A stretch of 64,000 nt of DNA, from positions 124,001-188,000 of the forward strand of contig JBEKAY010000002.1 of the NCBI GenBank assembly GCA_050015675.1, given 5' to 3'. Shown in pieces: positions 44,655-54,009 of this stretch; positions within the stretch are counted from its first letter, which is position 1, and every line of letters begins with the position of its first letter. The position numbers and the translations under genes are program-made. The notes under the pieces were generated by a model. The model had not been told where the DNA came from. It saw nothing but the letters and a program-made list of their open reading frames with translations, and did not search any database. This stretch comes from Fen-1298 sp050015675 (lineage in GTDB: Bacteria; Bacteroidota; Ignavibacteria; UBA10030).

Positions 44655-45749
44655 TCACACACGTGCCATTTGAAATTCTTTGGCAATTGCTTCTACTTGT
44701 GTCAGTACTTCTTCCGGCGATGGAATCATTCCGCCCATCCGTCCATAGAAATGCACATGACATTTGCCTTTAATTGCAAGCCGTACATCTTCTACCATTT
44801 GTCCTGCATTCATCTCAACTGTCAGAAATACTTTTACATGCTTCGTTAACTTTGCAAGCGCATCTGTCGGAAATGGGTAGAGCGTGATGGGACGAAGTAA
44901 TCCAACTTTTAATCCTTGTTCACGTGCAAGGTTCATAGTCTTACCGCATATGCGTGATGATAATCCAAAGGCAACAAGAACTATTTCTGCATCTTCAGTC
45001 TGGAATTCTTCCCACCGGACTTCCTTTTGTAAATCACGGTATTTTTCTTGCAGGGCTAAATTTAATTTCTCCATTCGTTCCGGTTGAATGAAAAGAGAAG
45101 TAATAATATTCCTCTCTCGCGAATTCGGTTTGCCGATTGTTGCCCAAGGGGCATTCGTTTTTGGCAGGGATCCTACTGCGGGCAATGTAACTTTCTCCAT
45201 CATCTGACCAAGTGCGCCGTCGGCAAGAATCATTGCCGGATTACGGTACTTCTCTGTTAAACGAAACGCATCGAACATAAAATCCACCATTTCCTGCACT
45301 GACGATGGCGCAAGGACAATGAGATGATAATCGCCATGACCGCCGCTTTTTACCGCTTGAAAATAATCTGCCTGTGATGGCTGAATAGTGCCAAGACCGG
45401 GCCCGCCTCGCTGAACATTGACAATCACTGCCGGCAGTTGCGCGGACGCCATATAAGAGAGACATTCTTGCATCAAGCTAATGCCGGGGCTGGATGATGA
45501 AATCATTACGCGAGCACCGGCGCCAGAGGCGCCGTGCACCATATTGATTGCCGCAAGTTCGCTTTCTGCTTGCAATATCACGACGCCTGGATAGTTTGGC
45601 TGCTGAACTGCAAGATACTCCATAATTTCTGTTTGCGGTGTAATGGGATACCCAAAGTAGGCTTGCATACCTGCACGCAACGCAGCCTCAGCAAGCGCTT
45701 CATTGCCTTTCATCAACCGAGTGTTAAATTTTTCGTTTCCGCCTGCCAT
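44655..45749 (-). CDS. korA: 2-oxoacid:ferredoxin oxidoreductase, alpha subunit
   Basis: 364 residues from ATG 45749; a GTG at 45758 is in frame. RLMKGNEALAEAALRAG and YFGYPITPQTEIMEYL are conserved, and the substrate-channel segment VMISSSSPGISLMQE follows. In KorA the extra domain that carries the ferredoxin-like part is absent, as in 2-oxoglutarate type complexes with a separate KorD; that gene is just upstream at 45802. Role: reductive or oxidative TCA flux with ferredoxin. Confidence 0.94.
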   Translation of the reverse strand: MAGGNEKFNTRLMKGNEALAEAALRAGMQAYFGYPITPQTEIMEYLAVQQPNYPGVVILQAESELAAINMVHGASGAGARVMISSSSPGISLMQECLSYMASAQLPAVIVNVQRGGPGLGTIQPSQADYFQAVKSGGHGDYHLIVLAPSSVQEMVDFMFDAFRLTEKYRNPAMILADGALGQMMEKVTLPAVGSLPKTNAPWATIGKPNSRERNIITSLFIQPERMEKLNLALQEKYRDLQKEVRWEEFQTEDAEIVLVAFGLSSRICGKTMNLAREQGLKVGLLRPITLYPFPTDALAKLTKHVKVFLTVEMNAGQMVEDVRLAIKGKCHVHFYGRMGGMIPSPEEVLTQVEAIAKEFQMARV

Positions 45750-45801
45750 GGTTTTCACATTTCTTGAATTAATGATTTATTTGAAACTGCTGATTGCGCT
45801 T

Positions 45802-46065
45802 TTATCTCTCGCTGTTGCTTAAGGAATTTTTTGACGTTGCTGATTTTATAGCTTTTGGTTGACGGTACACCGTTATAGCACTGTCAGGACACACGATGGC
45901 GCAATTGATACATCCGGTGCAAGAATCATTCTTCAATTGTACATATCGGTAACCCTTCAAATTCAAATTAGATGATAATTCCAGACAGTCCTGCGGACAC
46001 GCTGCAATGCACAGCTCGCATGCTTTGCAAATTTCTGTTGCAACAATAATTGTTCCTCGAATCAT
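45802..46065 (-). CDS. korD: 4Fe-4S ferredoxin-type subunit of Kor complex
   Basis: 87 residues with two [4Fe-4S] motifs: CKACELCIAACP and CTGCINCAIVCP. First gene of the korDABC set, 52 bases before korA. Relays electrons from TPP to soluble ferredoxin. GGAG lies about 6 bases before the ATG. Confidence 0.93.
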   Translation of the reverse strand: MIRGTIIVATEICKACELCIAACPQDCLELSSNLNLKGYRYVQLKNDSCTGCINCAIVCPDSAITVYRQPKAIKSATSKNSLSNSER

Positions 46066-46350
46066 TTATTGCTCCGGTGGAATTTTTTGTGTTAACCGAT
46101 TAACTAAAGAAATAATTGCATATGAGTTTGCTGTTAATGCTCAAGTAGTGTGCCACATAGCACATTCTGTGTCAAAACGGCTTAAATACTGTATTTCAAA
46201 TAAAAAGAAAGAGTGCTTGGCACTTTTAGGAAGATTACAGAATTGCTTTCCTGAAAGCGATAAGGGACAAAACAATCAGATGAAGTTCATCTTCCGCCAT
46301 TGATGGTGAAGTAAAGACAAACTCCATCTTTTGATGTTTGTGATTCCCTG

Positions 46351-48645
46351 CTACCTGCACAGAACTTCATCAGGAGTTCCGGGCGGATGTTCTGCAATTC
46401 GCTGTGCTTCTGAGACAGCTACCGCCGTAATATTGACGATGTCGTTAACATCGCATCCAGGTACGAGTAAATACACCGGCTTGCGAATTCCCAGCAGCAT
46501 TGGTCCAATTGCTGTCGCCCCGCCAAGTTTCGATAGAAGTTTGTACGCAATGTTCGCAGATGCTAAATCGGGACAGACCAACACATTTGCATCGCCTTTG
46601 ATTTTGCTGAACGGGAAAAATTCCGATACAATATCCGGGCTAACTGCTGAGTCTGCCATGATTTCTCCATCGACAACAAGAGTAGGTGCTTTCTTTTTAA
46701 TGATCTCCACTGCCTTCCGTACTTTTTCTGTCAGCGGGTGTTGTGTGCTTCCGAAATTACTGAATGACAACATTGCGACTCTTGGCGTAATATTCATATA
46801 GATTGCTTTCTCCGCCGTCAGAATTGCAATGTCGGCAAGATCTTCAGCACTCGGTTCAATATTCACCGTTGCGTCGGCGATGAAGATTGTCTGGTTTTTA
46901 AAAACCATCATATACGCACCGCAAATATTCTGCACGCCTTCCCGTTTACCTATTATTTGAAGTGCGGGACGGATTGTTTCAGGATAATGTTCAGTTAATC
47001 CGGAGACCAAGCCATCCGCATCTCCCATCTCTACCATCATCATACCGAATATGTTATAATTATTCTTCAGCATTTGACGCGCTGATGCAGATGTCATTCC
47101 CTTGCGTTTGCGAAGATCGTATAACGCCGATACATATTCCTCAAATCGTGGTGATTTTCTTGGGCGGATGATTTCAACGCCAGCAAGATCAAGGCCAAGA
47201 TCTTTGATATGCTGGTTGATCGTATCAGGTGTGCCCAGCAGAATTGGTTTGGCGATTCCTTCATCCAGAAGCATTTGTGCGGCGCGGAGAATTTTATCTT
47301 CATCACCTTCAGGGAAAACGATACGTTTTGGTTCACTCTTTGCCTTGTTGACAAAAAACCGCATTACTTCACGGGATTTCCCCAAACGTGCTTCAAGCGA
47401 GTCACGGTACTGATCAAAATCTGTTATAGGATTTTTTGCAACGCCGCTAGCCATAGCAGCTTTCGCAACCGCGGCTGCTTCATAAAAGAGCACGCGCGGA
47501 TCAAATGGTTTCGGAAGGATATAATCACGTCCAAACTCCAGCCGCTTCTTCCCGTACGCTTTCAAAACATTATCCGGTACATCTTCTTTCGCAAGCAGTG
47601 CCAAAGATCGCGAGGCGGCAAGCTTCATTTCGTCATTAATTGAGGAAGCGCGTACATCTAACGCTCCACGGAAGATGAACGGAAACCCAAGTACATTATT
47701 AACCTGATTCGGAAAATCTGAACGTCCTGTCGCCATAATAATATCGTCGCGAACGCTTGTTGCGTCTTCATACGTAATTTCTGGATCAGGATTCGCCATT
47801 GCAAATACGATCGGTTTGTCCGCCATCGACTTGACCATTTCCTTCGACATCACTCCTTTTCCCGAAACACCACAGAAGACATCTGCTCCTTTTATGGCAT
47901 CGGCAAGCGATCGGGCATTTGTTTGAACGGCAAAATATTCTTTGTATTGATTCATGCCTTCCGTTCTGCCTTTGTACACAACGCCTTTTGTATCTACAAG
48001 AATTATGTTTTCCCGCTTCACACCTAACTTTTCATAGAGCTTTGCACAAGCGATGCCGGCGGCTCCAGCGCCGCTGAATACAACTTTTGCTTGATCTATC
48101 TTCTTCCCCTGAATTTCCAGAGCATTTACTAATGCCGCACCACTGATGATAGCCGTGCCATGTTGATCGTCGTGAAAGACCGGAATGTTCATCGTCTTCT
48201 TCAGCGCTTCTTCAATATAAAAACACTCTGGCGCTTTGATGTCTTCGAGATTGATGCCGCCGAAGGTCGGTTCCAGCAATTGCACGGCTTTAATAATCTC
48301 ATCAGCGTTGTGTGTGTTCAACTCGATGTCGAACACATCAATATCCGCAAAGCGTTTGAATAACACACCCTTACCTTCCATTACCGGTTTACCGGCAAGC
48401 GCGCCGATATCGCCCAAGCCAAGAACTGCTGTTCCGTTTGAAACCACGCCGACAAGATTTCCCTTGGCTGTGTACTTATAGGCTTCTTCCGGATTCGTAT
48501 GAATTTCAAGGCATGGCTCGGCAACTCCCGGCGTGTATGCAAGCGACAAATCGCGCTGCGTCTGACATGGCTTAGAAGAAACAACTTCTATTTTGCCTTT
48601 GCGGCCCATTGAATGGTAATCGAGTGCTTCTTGCTTACGAATCAT
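46351..48645 (-). CDS. maeB: NADP-dependent malic enzyme fused to phosphate-acetyltransferase-like domain (MaeB type)
   Basis: 764 residues, the standard MaeB size. Residues ~1-420 are malic enzyme: SLAYTPGVAEPCLEI, the metal-binding NLEDIKAPECFYIEE, FHDDQHGTA, and the Rossmann VVFSGAGAAGIACAKLY. Residues ~430-764 are a PTA-like domain (RIVFPEGDEDKILRAA), usually inactive and allosteric (acetyl-CoA sensing) in this family. It decarboxylates malate to pyruvate with NADP. ATG has GGAGG 5 bases upstream. Single gene. Confidence 0.95.
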   Translation of the reverse strand: MIRKQEALDYHSMGRKGKIEVVSSKPCQTQRDLSLAYTPGVAEPCLEIHTNPEEAYKYTAKGNLVGVVSNGTAVLGLGDIGALAGKPVMEGKGVLFKRFADIDVFDIELNTHNADEIIKAVQLLEPTFGGINLEDIKAPECFYIEEALKKTMNIPVFHDDQHGTAIISGAALVNALEIQGKKIDQAKVVFSGAGAAGIACAKLYEKLGVKRENIILVDTKGVVYKGRTEGMNQYKEYFAVQTNARSLADAIKGADVFCGVSGKGVMSKEMVKSMADKPIVFAMANPDPEITYEDATSVRDDIIMATGRSDFPNQVNNVLGFPFIFRGALDVRASSINDEMKLAASRSLALLAKEDVPDNVLKAYGKKRLEFGRDYILPKPFDPRVLFYEAAAVAKAAMASGVAKNPITDFDQYRDSLEARLGKSREVMRFFVNKAKSEPKRIVFPEGDEDKILRAAQMLLDEGIAKPILLGTPDTINQHIKDLGLDLAGVEIIRPRKSPRFEEYVSALYDLRKRKGMTSASARQMLKNNYNIFGMMMVEMGDADGLVSGLTEHYPETIRPALQIIGKREGVQNICGAYMMVFKNQTIFIADATVNIEPSAEDLADIAILTAEKAIYMNITPRVAMLSFSNFGSTQHPLTEKVRKAVEIIKKKAPTLVVDGEIMADSAVSPDIVSEFFPFSKIKGDANVLVCPDLASANIAYKLLSKLGGATAIGPMLLGIRKPVYLLVPGCDVNDIVNITAVAVSEAQRIAEHPPGTPDEVLCR

Positions 48646-48882
48646 AAAACCTCCATTCTAAGAATTATTTTGATTACTTGAAGTGATAATAAAGTATAAT
48701 GAGTTTTAGTAATGAACGCAAACTTGTCTTCAAACTTGCCATCTCTTCTTGTTGTGCGTAGAAATTGAATGCACTCTATCTATCCAAAAACACAACCACC
48801 GCTTAACCGGCTTGGTTCAATGAACTACCTCACTCTGGAGATTGTTGATGTTCAAAAAACGAAATAGAATACCGACAGTCCG
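48646..48882. other. Intergenic region upstream of maeB
   Basis: AT-rich sequence without ORF; presumably contains the maeB promoter, but I see no definite element. Confidence 0.4.
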
Positions 48883-48924
48883 GAAAACACAAAGCCCAAT
48901 TCCATAACCGCAGAATTGGGCTTT
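48883..48924 (-). terminator. Terminator after the CHASE2-cyclase gene
   Basis: Perfect 12-bp AAAGCCCAATTC/GAATTGGGCTTT arms (48891-48902, 48913-48924) with a 10-nt loop. On the minus strand GTGTTTTCC follows, a short T-tract. Confidence 0.7.
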
Positions 48925-49021
48925 AACTCGTGAACTTAGTATTCGAACCCTTTTTACTTTCTTGTTTAATCTGATCCCAGCTAAAAGCACTCTCGGATGA
49001 TTCCGACACAAAACGTTGGAA

Positions 49022-51232
49022 TCATTTTGTCGTCATCACAAAAATACCGTTCCATTCAGGCGGCGGCGGAGTAATTTGATACAAGTTTGCACGCTCTGTA
49101 TAAATCTGTGCAATATAACAGGTCTCGTCTAATGAATATGCCTGCTGCATATACGCAATCGCTTCTTCCCATTTCCTAAGGCGGTAGAATTTCAATCCTT
49201 CGTGATACATCTCCAGTGATTGTCGCTGGTTTTCGGTCATCTCCATACCGGGGGTACCTAACAATTCATATACTTTAACAGGTTCAGTTTTACCTTTCAC
49301 CTGAATCAAATCAAGTTCCCGCACGATGACTTTGCTCTTCACATGCATATATGTAAAATCGCTGATCATAATATTTGATTTGTATTGTTTGTTAGCGCTT
49401 TCAATCCGCGAAGCAAGATTCACGCTATCGCCAATAACGGTGTAGTCAAACCTATCCTTGCCGCCCATATTACCGACAATCATAATGCCGGTGTTAATAC
49501 CTATTCGTACGGAGAGCGGAGGTTTGCCTTCTTTTGTCCATTTTGGCCTGAGCACTTCTAAACGTTTCTGCATCTCCAACGCTGCAAGACACGTCCGGAG
49601 CGCATGATCTTTTTGCGGAAGCGGCGCGCCCCAGAATGCCATAATTGCATCGCCTTCGTATTTATCTAATGTTCCTTCGTACTTGAGCACAATATGCGTC
49701 ATCTCATCTAAAAATTCATTGAGCAGCGCCACTAATCCCTCTGGTTTTGTGTGGTATTGTTCCGAGATACTTGTGAAGTTTGCTATATCGGAAAAGAACA
49801 CCGTCAGTTCGCGGCGATCGCCACCGAGCCTTGCCTTCTCTGGGTTCGAAACCAATTCATTCACGACAGCTGGATTAATATAATGGCCGAACATATTTTT
49901 GATGACTGCTTTTTGCTGCCGTTCGGTTAAATATTGGTAGAATGCTGTACCGAAATATGCGAATACAATGGCGAGACTTGGATTAACTACATTCATCAAT
50001 ACATTACTATTACTAAACACGATTATGGAGACTTCGAACACTGCACCAACGAGAACGATGGTTAAGAGAAATGCGCCGATTTCCAACAGCCACATATGCC
50101 GTATACGAACCTGCTTTAATGCCAACAAACCATAGAAACTGATGAGCGAGAGAAGAATTATTACAATGATTTCGATCACTGGATCAGCCGTTGTGATGAA
50201 GTTTTTGTCGATAACATTCTGAATGGCTGTGGCATGGATTTCTACGCCATTCATCGCGTAATTCTTTTTTCCTCCTTCTTCTTTGTAAAGAGGCACATTG
50301 TGATAATCGCGTTCTTCTGCCATAACCGAACCAACGATGACGATTTTATTCTTAAAAAGATTCATCGTGGTCGTATCGAAGGCATTGATCTGTTCACCTA
50401 ATTCCAATTCGTCTTTGGTTTGGAAAGTCGAATCATCAATGATTTGCGAGAATGGAACATAGCGGAATGTCCTGTCGGGGCCATAGTAGTTCAACATAAA
50501 AGTACTGCCGTTTCGTGGAATCTTTCGATCTTTGAGGATAAAGAATTTCTCATCTCTCCAGTCAACGGTGGTGCCTGGTTTGAGTCTGAAGTACTTGTTA
50601 AGGGCAGCAAATCCGAGTGTTGGCGTCTCCCATCCTTTAATATCCAATAGTGGAAAGTAAGAACGGCAGACATTATCTCGATCCTTAAGGATGTTGGTTA
50701 CACCAATATTCTTATCGACGTCATAAAAAATATTATCGTATGTCGGTTCTGTTGCGCGTATCTCCACTTTTTCATTCAACAATCCCGTTCCTACGGTTGT
50801 CGCAAGCACAACATTGTCGTATTTCTTCAGCGTTGCGCGCAAGATACTGTCGCCTTGAACATCTTTGCCGGGTGATTGTAATGTTATATCAAACACAATG
50901 GCTTTTGCGCCAGCTTTATTTAAGTTCTCGATTACATGAGCATAATATGACCGAGGAAACGGAAATGGTTCGGGGAGCGCCTTGAGATCCTCCTCATCCG
51001 ATATACTCACGATGACGACATCACCACTTTTTACGAGGTCGCGTGTTTGCTCGGTCCGTTCATATCTGCTTTGGTAACGCAAGTCAATCGTTAATAAATC
51101 AATATTCTTCAGAAAGTTTAATTCGAAGAGCCATCCTTGTCCGATGATAATGATGAAGACGCCTATGCCGATACCAATTGACAGCTTCACAAGTATCGGC
51201 AATATTTTTCTTTTGAATTCATAGGAAGTCAT
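49022..51232 (-). CDS. CHASE2-domain adenylate/guanylate cyclase
   Basis: 736 residues. One N-terminal helix (SIGIGIGVFIIIIGQ), a periplasmic CHASE2 sensor (~40-345), a cluster of three helices (~355-445), then a class III cyclase domain (~475-660) with the metal Asp residues in TVFFSDIANFTSIS and KYEGDAIMAFWGAP, plus GINTGIMIVGN and GDSVNLASRIE. It ends with a TPR-like helical stretch. It makes cAMP (or cGMP) in response to an unknown periplasmic signal. CHASE2 cyclases are often near FecR-domain genes, as here (54010). Terminator at 48883. Confidence 0.93.
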   Translation of the reverse strand: MTSYEFKRKILPILVKLSIGIGIGVFIIIIGQGWLFELNFLKNIDLLTIDLRYQSRYERTEQTRDLVKSGDVVIVSISDEEDLKALPEPFPFPRSYYAHVIENLNKAGAKAIVFDITLQSPGKDVQGDSILRATLKKYDNVVLATTVGTGLLNEKVEIRATEPTYDNIFYDVDKNIGVTNILKDRDNVCRSYFPLLDIKGWETPTLGFAALNKYFRLKPGTTVDWRDEKFFILKDRKIPRNGSTFMLNYYGPDRTFRYVPFSQIIDDSTFQTKDELELGEQINAFDTTTMNLFKNKIVIVGSVMAEERDYHNVPLYKEEGGKKNYAMNGVEIHATAIQNVIDKNFITTADPVIEIIVIILLSLISFYGLLALKQVRIRHMWLLEIGAFLLTIVLVGAVFEVSIIVFSNSNVLMNVVNPSLAIVFAYFGTAFYQYLTERQQKAVIKNMFGHYINPAVVNELVSNPEKARLGGDRRELTVFFSDIANFTSISEQYHTKPEGLVALLNEFLDEMTHIVLKYEGTLDKYEGDAIMAFWGAPLPQKDHALRTCLAALEMQKRLEVLRPKWTKEGKPPLSVRIGINTGIMIVGNMGGKDRFDYTVIGDSVNLASRIESANKQYKSNIMISDFTYMHVKSKVIVRELDLIQVKGKTEPVKVYELLGTPGMEMTENQRQSLEMYHEGLKFYRLRKWEEAIAYMQQAYSLDETCYIAQIYTERANLYQITPPPPEWNGIFVMTTK

Positions 51233-51325
51233 AATTCTGATTCCTTTTGAGGTGAACGGGAGGAATACTCCTGCTTCTCTTTTACAGCGAAGAAAAGCGG
51301 AAATGGATGCACTACATTTAATTCG

Positions 51326-53866
51326 TTAGAAAGTAAACCGATATAAAATACTTGCAATAACGTCGTTTCCTTTACCCGGATTTTGAATTACATCGAGCTG
51401 GCCAACAAGAAACTGATTCTCCATCACTTGAAAATCGATACCGGCTTGTATCAAGAACCGTTTGAAATCGCCAAATGAAGGCGCTAATGTCCCTAACAGA
51501 TTGAGGCGGTCCTTCATCAACCGATAGCGCGCATTAAATGAAAAAGTCTGATAATTGAAGGTTTGTTTATTTGTTGTATTAAGATATTGCTTTGTTATTG
51601 AATCCTGGGTCGCAAAATATGTGGCATTATGGCTGACAATGATTGATATAGTTGTTTGTAATGGTATTCTATACGTCGTGGTAAGCGCGGCAGCAGCACT
51701 AACGTTATCCTGATTGCGCAGATTAAATGTATTGTCCACTTTGTTTGCTATGCTGACGGTTGCATTCAAGCTCTGGTGCGTAAGAAAGTTAAAGTCATAA
51801 TTTGCCGCGAAGAAGAAACGATTAGTTTTTTCATTTGCATAGTTTAATGAATCTAATTTTGTTGATGGGAAGGCAGTATCTACTGTAGCTATTACAACAG
51901 TGTCCAGACGAAGTTCGATCGGATTCTTTCGTGTGTTGAAACCATAACCGACAGTCAATGTAGGCAAGTTCACACCCGGATAAGCTGTCACTGATCCGTT
52001 GAACGTATTGAAAGTGGTCACCGGTTTGCTATTATCATTTTGTAGATTGTTCCATTTTGTTTCGTACGAAAAACTCGTCATCATCCGGTTATCGAACAGA
52101 CGAATCCTATCCGAGAGATTAATGCCGGCGATATCGGTCTGAACAAATTCATTTCCAAACGATGTGTAATTCTTACCACGACGAAACGCCAGAGCCCTGA
52201 TGTAATTATTGAAATAGTTTAGTGTCAACTCGGATTCAAATGCTAACGATGGAAATCCACTCGTCGGGTCGATCGGCGACATATTAGGATTTACGATAAT
52301 AAAGTTGCGGCCCAATTTTGCAATATCAATTAAATCCTGCGCATCTTTTAATGCTTTTGCCGAATCGGCGGCTGTCGATGTATTTGATAAACTCGCTAAT
52401 TTGTATTGCTTAAAATCAGCATCCGAGTAATTACCGCCGGAAATATCGGTGTTATTAAGGCTGAATGCAACCTGCGTTGTCCACTTGACTCGTTGATTGT
52501 CGAAGGCAAGGAGCAGATCTGTTCCCGCAACAAAATTCTCAGCTGGATATTTTCCATAGGTGATAGAATTTGTATCGTCTTGCGCGTGAATATAACTAAA
52601 TCCCAACTGAAAGTTTTCTCCGCTGCCAAAACTCGGGCGAATCGCAATTAAATTCCGTCCAAACGTACCTCTATCATACGGCCGATAAGTTGGACGACCA
52701 CTGCTATCGGTGCTGATGTACTTTTTATCACGAGTATCTTGCGCTACTAAAGAAGAGTCAGCATAGGTTGTATCATGCATAACAGTTCCTTCGATCTTAC
52801 GTTCGGTCTGGCCGTAAGAAACATCAAGATTGAAGAAGCCGAAGGTTAACGCACCTGTCACACCACGCACGCGCTTTCCACTAATGAACAATGATGGGGA
52901 TGCCGGATACGCATCGCCAACCTGTACTTTCGCATAGTCTGCCGCCTGCAAGGTAGCCATGAAACGATTTTGTGGTTGACGATTGTCTGTGTTTTCGTTC
53001 GTCAAGTGCATATCGTATCCAAAAGCAAGAAATTTATATGTACCATTGAGACGAACATCTCCGCGTTGATAAGCAGTATTTGTCAGATCTACTTTTTCAT
53101 TCCGTAACTCGACTTGAGCATTTCCCATATACTGCAACGAGCTCTTCTCTTCTTCAATAGCTGTGGCTGTAGATAAATTGAAGTCTGTTTGTTTTGTATA
53201 GTAGACTCGTCCCAAAGTGTCGATCAATTCAATCCTAATTGAATGTACTCCTAAGTTTAGCGGTTTATTAAAATTTTTCGGACTGTATAACACCACATCA
53301 TCAGAAAGCAAAGCTTCTTTTGTTACATTGGCACCATCGAGGTAGACGCGCGTCCGCTGTTTATCAACCGCATCGGAAACGAACATCAATGATACAGCAA
53401 CTGCTAAATCTTCCGCCGCTAATGTCTCTCCGGGTTCCGGGCTAAGAAAGCGAACTTCTACATCTTTCGGATCCACTCCTTTCACAGCAATCTTGATTGG
53501 ATTGATTTCAGGATTTTCTGAAGGAAAGGTTGCTTGTGTATTATCTGCAAGCTGAAACTTGACATAGTATTCGATATAAGGCGGCAAGACAGCTTTACCG
53601 GGCAGCGTAGCAACTGCTGTGCGTCCGGAAAGCAGCATCTCGAGTTCTTTGTATTCCGTCTCGCCAAACTGACGATAGTTGAGCAACACCCGTTGAACTT
53701 GGAAGTTCTGCGCCATCTCAACGCTGATAGAGAGCGGCGTTTGTTCGGTAGCTGGAGGTACTCTCGCTTCAACAACATATTGACTTATTTGTCCAACGGT
53801 GATGGAACAAAGCAGAACTGTGAGAAGGAATGATATAAGAATAGCAGCTTGGTGGATGCGTTTCAT
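51326..53866 (-). CDS. Large outer-membrane barrel protein with N-terminal module shared with the FecR protein
   Basis: 846 residues with a signal peptide (AAILISFLLTVLLCSITVGQ). Residues ~43-129 form a beta module (VLLNYRQFGETEYKELEM, PYIEYYVKFQLADNTQATFP, NPIKIAV) that matches the triple repeat in the neighbouring FecR protein. After an Ig-like stretch (~135-235), the remainder is a barrel ending ASILYRFTF (C-terminal Phe). It is followed by the cyclase gene at a distance of 93 bases without a terminator, so both may be on one mRNA. Family unknown to me. Confidence 0.8.
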   Translation of the reverse strand: MKRIHQAAILISFLLTVLLCSITVGQISQYVVEARVPPATEQTPLSISVEMAQNFQVQRVLLNYRQFGETEYKELEMLLSGRTAVATLPGKAVLPPYIEYYVKFQLADNTQATFPSENPEINPIKIAVKGVDPKDVEVRFLSPEPGETLAAEDLAVAVSLMFVSDAVDKQRTRVYLDGANVTKEALLSDDVVLYSPKNFNKPLNLGVHSIRIELIDTLGRVYYTKQTDFNLSTATAIEEEKSSLQYMGNAQVELRNEKVDLTNTAYQRGDVRLNGTYKFLAFGYDMHLTNENTDNRQPQNRFMATLQAADYAKVQVGDAYPASPSLFISGKRVRGVTGALTFGFFNLDVSYGQTERKIEGTVMHDTTYADSSLVAQDTRDKKYISTDSSGRPTYRPYDRGTFGRNLIAIRPSFGSGENFQLGFSYIHAQDDTNSITYGKYPAENFVAGTDLLLAFDNQRVKWTTQVAFSLNNTDISGGNYSDADFKQYKLASLSNTSTAADSAKALKDAQDLIDIAKLGRNFIIVNPNMSPIDPTSGFPSLAFESELTLNYFNNYIRALAFRRGKNYTSFGNEFVQTDIAGINLSDRIRLFDNRMMTSFSYETKWNNLQNDNSKPVTTFNTFNGSVTAYPGVNLPTLTVGYGFNTRKNPIELRLDTVVIATVDTAFPSTKLDSLNYANEKTNRFFFAANYDFNFLTHQSLNATVSIANKVDNTFNLRNQDNVSAAAALTTTYRIPLQTTISIIVSHNATYFATQDSITKQYLNTTNKQTFNYQTFSFNARYRLMKDRLNLLGTLAPSFGDFKRFLIQAGIDFQVMENQFLVGQLDVIQNPGKGNDVIASILYRFTF

Positions 53867-53914
53867 ATGAATCCCCTCATTATGAACGTGCAGCGATTAT
53901 TGGCGGTGACTATA

Positions 53915-53957
53915 GGAAAATAAAAAACGACGGGTACATTCTCTGCGCCCGTCGTTT
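53915..53957 (-). terminator. Strong terminator between the FecR-domain gene and the barrel gene
   Basis: AAACGACGGG/CCCGTCGTTT arms (53925-53934, 53948-53957), then TTTTTTATTTT on the minus strand. This separates the two related genes into different transcripts, or acts as an attenuator. Confidence 0.85.
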
Positions 53958-54009
53958 AAGATATTAAAAGCAACTATATGATGCAAGACCCGACATAGTT
54001 CGGATCAGC

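Noticed and set aside
46150..46180. TTGACA and a TGTGC/GCACA inverted repeat upstream of korD as promoter and operator
   Set aside because: No -10 hexamer at 16-18 bases, and the inverted repeat is only 5 bp per arm.
48925..48960. GGGTTCGAATAC on the minus strand as a tRNA T-arm
   Set aside because: No acceptor stem, D-arm or anticodon arm can be drawn around it.
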